A DNA stretch of 20,946 bases, taken from assembly GCA_031423995.1 (NCBI GenBank), contig JANPGO010000056.1:1-20946 (forward strand), written 5' to 3'. Positions 18,383 to 20,946 of the stretch are shown piece by piece. The stretch is from STC-74 sp031423995. Its GTDB lineage: Bacteria > Patescibacteriota > Gracilibacteria > BD1-5 > UBA2023. Positions within the stretch are counted from its first letter, which is position 1. Each line of letters starts with the position of its first letter. Both the position numbers and the translations under genes were made by a program. The notes under the pieces were generated by a model. That model was not told the origin of the DNA, made no database searches, and saw nothing but the letters and a program-made list of their open reading frames with translations.

Positions 18383-19885
18383 ATGTGAATCTTTGAACAA
18401 AAAAATGTAGATTATGGGAATGCAGATAGAATATGAGTCATGCGTGATGTACGTCTCGCTACAGGAATACTTTCAGAAGAAAGAAGACAATTTTTTGAAA
18501 TGAAAGTATTAGAGTTACTTGCACAAGATCCTTCGAAATGAGCAGAGGTAAGAAATGCTCTTTTCTGAGCAAAAGATAAGGTTGTGGAAGAACACGAACC
18601 AAATATAAGTCAATTAGTTTGAGCCGATAAAACCAACAAGAATTATCATAAATTATTAGCTCTTAGTGAGATGCTATTAGCAAATCCTACCGCTACTTTA
18701 AGAGCATTAGATGACTCTATTACTCATTCTCTGAGCAAGTTTTGAGTAACCTCAGCTGATGTGGAGACAATAGGGAAAATAATAGAAAGAACTTTTGAAG
18801 AAAATTTTTATGAGAATTCTGATACTGTCGAGAAGCAACTCGGACATACGTGAATCATATTTTTTCTGGAATGATGTATCACATCAGGAAAATTCATCCA
18901 GCCCTGTATCGATAGAGCACAAAAATGAGTAGATCAACATAACGACAATAAGAAATCATTTGAATACTGGAATTTCAGAAATGTACTTCGACTCTGAGAG
19001 ACTCGATATAGGCTTACTCCAGAAAAAGATAATACAAATGAGAAATCGTTTGTGCTCTCAGCTGGATCATGAAATGCTATAGCGTGACTCTGAGTCATAA
19101 AAGCTCACCTCGATGCTGGTTGAACCATACGTATGATCTCATGAACCAGTATGTGATCAACAATCTGAGCATTTGTAGGAAAGATAGGAAATAATGCTCA
19201 AGAACTCTGAAAATTTATGGATGACGTTCAGAATGGATTTAATTATGAGTGATCTTACTGGAGCTTACCTTGAAATGCACACAATGGAAAGAAAATGGTT
19301 ATTTTTCTAAAAGTGCTGTGAAAAAAGTGGTGAATAGATGAAAATACCCGATTCTCAGATCTAGAAATTCCTGTTCTCGTAAATGCATGACGTCAATATA
19401 GAAATTGAGAACAAGAAGTTGTACTCTGATGAGGTGATAAGGTAATGCCAGCACTCCTTGCATCGATGAATATACCACTTCCATTATTGAGCAATACTTG
19501 AATTCTTTGAAGAAATAAAATTGATGGTGTTGCAATGATAGACTATGCTTCGAATGAACGTTGAAATCCAACACATTGGAGTCAGTCATTGTGAATCAAA
19601 GATAGCGATATATACGTTGTCGATGCTGGATATTCATCTGAAACATGGACTGAAAAACGTGGTACAAATATCAGAGCAAGATTTCCTCGAGCCACAGAAC
19701 GTGATTTTGAAGCGAAATTAAGAATTAGTAGTCATGGCTGACCCGTAAGAGATATTAATCCTGAATCATCATGAAGTAAATGATGAATAAAACTTTCACC
19801 AGAAATAATCTGAAAGTTGTATTGAATATGAGCTCAGAGCTACATTTCTACCTCCCAATCTCCACAACGAACTTCACCCCAGTAG
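18383..19885 (+). CDS. Patatin-like phospholipase domain protein
   Basis: In table 25 this is one 500-aa protein with about 37 of 53 glycines as UGA. The C-terminal half has a patatin-like lipid acyl hydrolase domain: the oxyanion block FVLSAGSGNAIAGLGVIKAH corresponds to GGGGxRGxxHIGVL, the nucleophile elbow MISGTSMGSTIGAFVG gives GxSxG with Ser256, and KIDGVAMIDYA supplies the dyad Asp381 in a DG motif. Both glycines flanking Ser256 are UGA (19142-19144 and 19154-19156), so the site exists only under this code. The first 200 residues are helical and charged, with no signal peptide and no recognised family. Patatins hydrolyse phospholipid acyl esters; it may act on the cell's own or a host's membrane. 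The ATG lies about 10 nt after a weak TATCAT box. Its end overlaps the opposing histidine kinase gene by 38 nt. Confidence 0.8.
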
Positions 19886-20945
19886 GGTGATTTTTTTCGA
19901 CCCTGAGTGACCCACGATGGAGGTGAGCGATACGATCGATGATCGAGAGTCCGATACCCATACTTTTGTCTTCTTGATTGCGACCCTTATCGACGCGGTA
20001 GAATTTCTCCTTCACATAGTCGATCTCCGAGTCAGGGATACCGATGCCGTCATCTGCGAAGGTGAGAATATAGGATTTCTCTGTCCGCTCGAAACTACAC
20101 AGGAGATTCGATCATGTTCATGCGTACTTGATGAAGTTCGAGAAGATATTGTGGACGATCTGGATACACATATTGCGATCCATGCGGATCATCGATTCAC
20201 GACCGAAGTGGAGCGAGATAGATTGCTCGTTCTTCTGGAGTTGTGGCATATAGGAAGTGATGAGGTCTTCGAGGACATGCTTCAGAGAGAACCGCTCGAC
20301 ATCGACTGTCGTATAGGTCTCACGCATCATACTCTCATATTCCATGACTTGTCCCGTGATCTCAGTCAGACGAGCGAGTTCACTCTGGAGGAGTCAGATC
20401 GTCCGAGTATCGAGCTTCAGGACTCCGTCCTCGATCCCATCGAGGTAGCACTTCACCGCCGTGATAGGAGTACGGATCTCATGTGAGATGTCCGAGAGAA
20501 AGTCGGATCTGATTTTCTCCTGAATCGAGAGGGATTTATGGAGATTATTGATCGTGGAGATGAGGGGTTGGAACTCATTGTTTTTCGTGTACTGGATACT
20601 CGAATAATTCTTGCGTCCGATGATACGCTCGAGATTCTCGATGATGGATTGGATGGGGAAAAATATCGACCGAATCCAGAAGAAATAGACAAGAAGGATG
20701 AGAGAGAGCCAGACAAGGTTCACGAAGAGAAGGTCTTTCAGGATATCACCGACGAATTTCCCTTCTGGAGTATCATCACCGAGGGAACGGAGATTGAAGG
20801 GGAGAAAGAGTTTCGTGAAGTCGATGGTTCCCGTGAGAGCATTCGGATAGGGAATATTGAGCATCGTTCCCGATGACCCACTCCCATTCTCGGACATATA
20901 GAGTTCAGGATTCTTGCTGATGTTCTCGATCGAACGGGAGAGATT
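19848..20945 (-). CDS. Sensor histidine kinase, N-terminus beyond the window
   Basis: This membrane kinase of a two-component system autophosphorylates on His and passes phosphate to a response regulator not in the window. The visible 365 residues begin in an extracytoplasmic sensor region (NLSRSIENISKNPELYMSEN), then a transmembrane helix (FVNLVWLSLILLVYFFWI), a HAMP-like linker (IENLERIIGRKNYSSI), HisKA with the H box SDFLSDISHEIRTPITAV (His codon at 20481-20483), and the HATPase domain: N box NIFSNFIKYAG, G1 ADDGIGIP, F box EKFYRVDKG, G2 SMGIGLSIIDR. UGA glycines occur at TI-G-LLQ and in YA-G-T-G-S. Stop TAG at 19848-19850. The first helix and start are missing because the gene runs past the window edge. 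It converges on the patatin-like gene. Confidence 0.95.
19874..19897 (+). terminator. Terminator overlapping the patatin-like stop codon
   Basis: TCACCC (19874-19879) pairs with GGGTGA (19885-19890) across a 5-nt loop, followed by seven T. Most of the TAG stop of the patatin-like gene lies in the loop, and the whole element also lies inside the 3' coding end of the opposing kinase gene. Confidence 0.75.
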
Positions 20946-20946
20946 C

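Noticed and set aside
19917..20486. 189-aa plus-strand open frame
   Set aside because: It is antisense to the HisKA/HATPase part of the kinase, with the same shadow composition and no motif.
1..20946. CRISPR arrays, tRNA or rRNA genes, transposases
   Set aside because: No spaced repeats, cloverleaf sequences, rRNA motifs or transposase domains were recognised by eye. In particular the expected tRNA-Gly(UCA) was not found in this window.

Overview
The window comes from a bacterium that reads UGA as glycine (translation table 25), so it belongs to the candidate phyla Gracilibacteria (BD1-5) or Absconditabacteria (SR1). In every recognisable housekeeping gene, in-frame TGA codons sit where the family has a glycine: DnaA (NFIV-G-P, ELE-G-V), DnaB (L-GG-F, RN-G-PTG), RsmI (PIP-G-AS) and TrhO (LK-G-RVY). 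With only TAA and TAG as stops, the fragments join into about 16 genes that nearly fill the window. CGA still encodes arginine at conserved sites, which argues against the Absconditabacteria lineages in which CGA/CGG became tryptophan.

Layout. 1-115: perfect 7-bp tandem repeat ending at the start codon of a minor-pilin-like gene (116-1042, +). 1043-1272: imperfect inverted repeat and a bidirectional terminator. 1273-4806 (-): probable operon of a membrane-anchored TPR protein, two small membrane proteins and dnaB. 4980-5330 (+): rplS, divergent from the TPR gene. 5449-9840 (+): giant secreted protein with a TIGR03790-type domain, a parallel beta-helix, a carbohydrate-binding-like part and Ig-like C-terminal modules; its 5' end carries three apparent frameshifts. 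10131-11555 (+): dnaA, followed by a 180-aa unknown gene, rsmI and a 933-aa unknown gene. 15739-16659 (-): secreted phosphodiester-glycosidase-like protein, divergent from trhO (16781-17941, +). 17998-18183 (-): 61-aa membrane protein with a strong Shine-Dalgarno site and a structured leader. 18383-19885 (+): patatin-like phospholipase. 19848-20945 (-): sensor histidine kinase, cut by the window edge.

Biology. Replication initiation (dnaA), the replicative helicase (dnaB), ribosome and tRNA/rRNA modification genes (rplS, rsmI, trhO) alternate with accessory genes for surface, secreted or unknown functions. Housekeeping genes use UGA for roughly 15% of glycines (hand count over four genes); most accessory genes use it for more than half. 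The 61-aa gene is the exception, with no UGA among 11 glycines. Starts generally lack Shine-Dalgarno sites, and several promoters (TTTGCA or similar, 16-17 nt, TATAAT-like) lie so close to the ATG that mRNAs should be nearly leaderless. The pilin, beta-helix protein, lipase and glycosidase would fit an attached or predatory lifestyle, but that is inference. No tRNA, rRNA, CRISPR array, transposase or prophage was seen.
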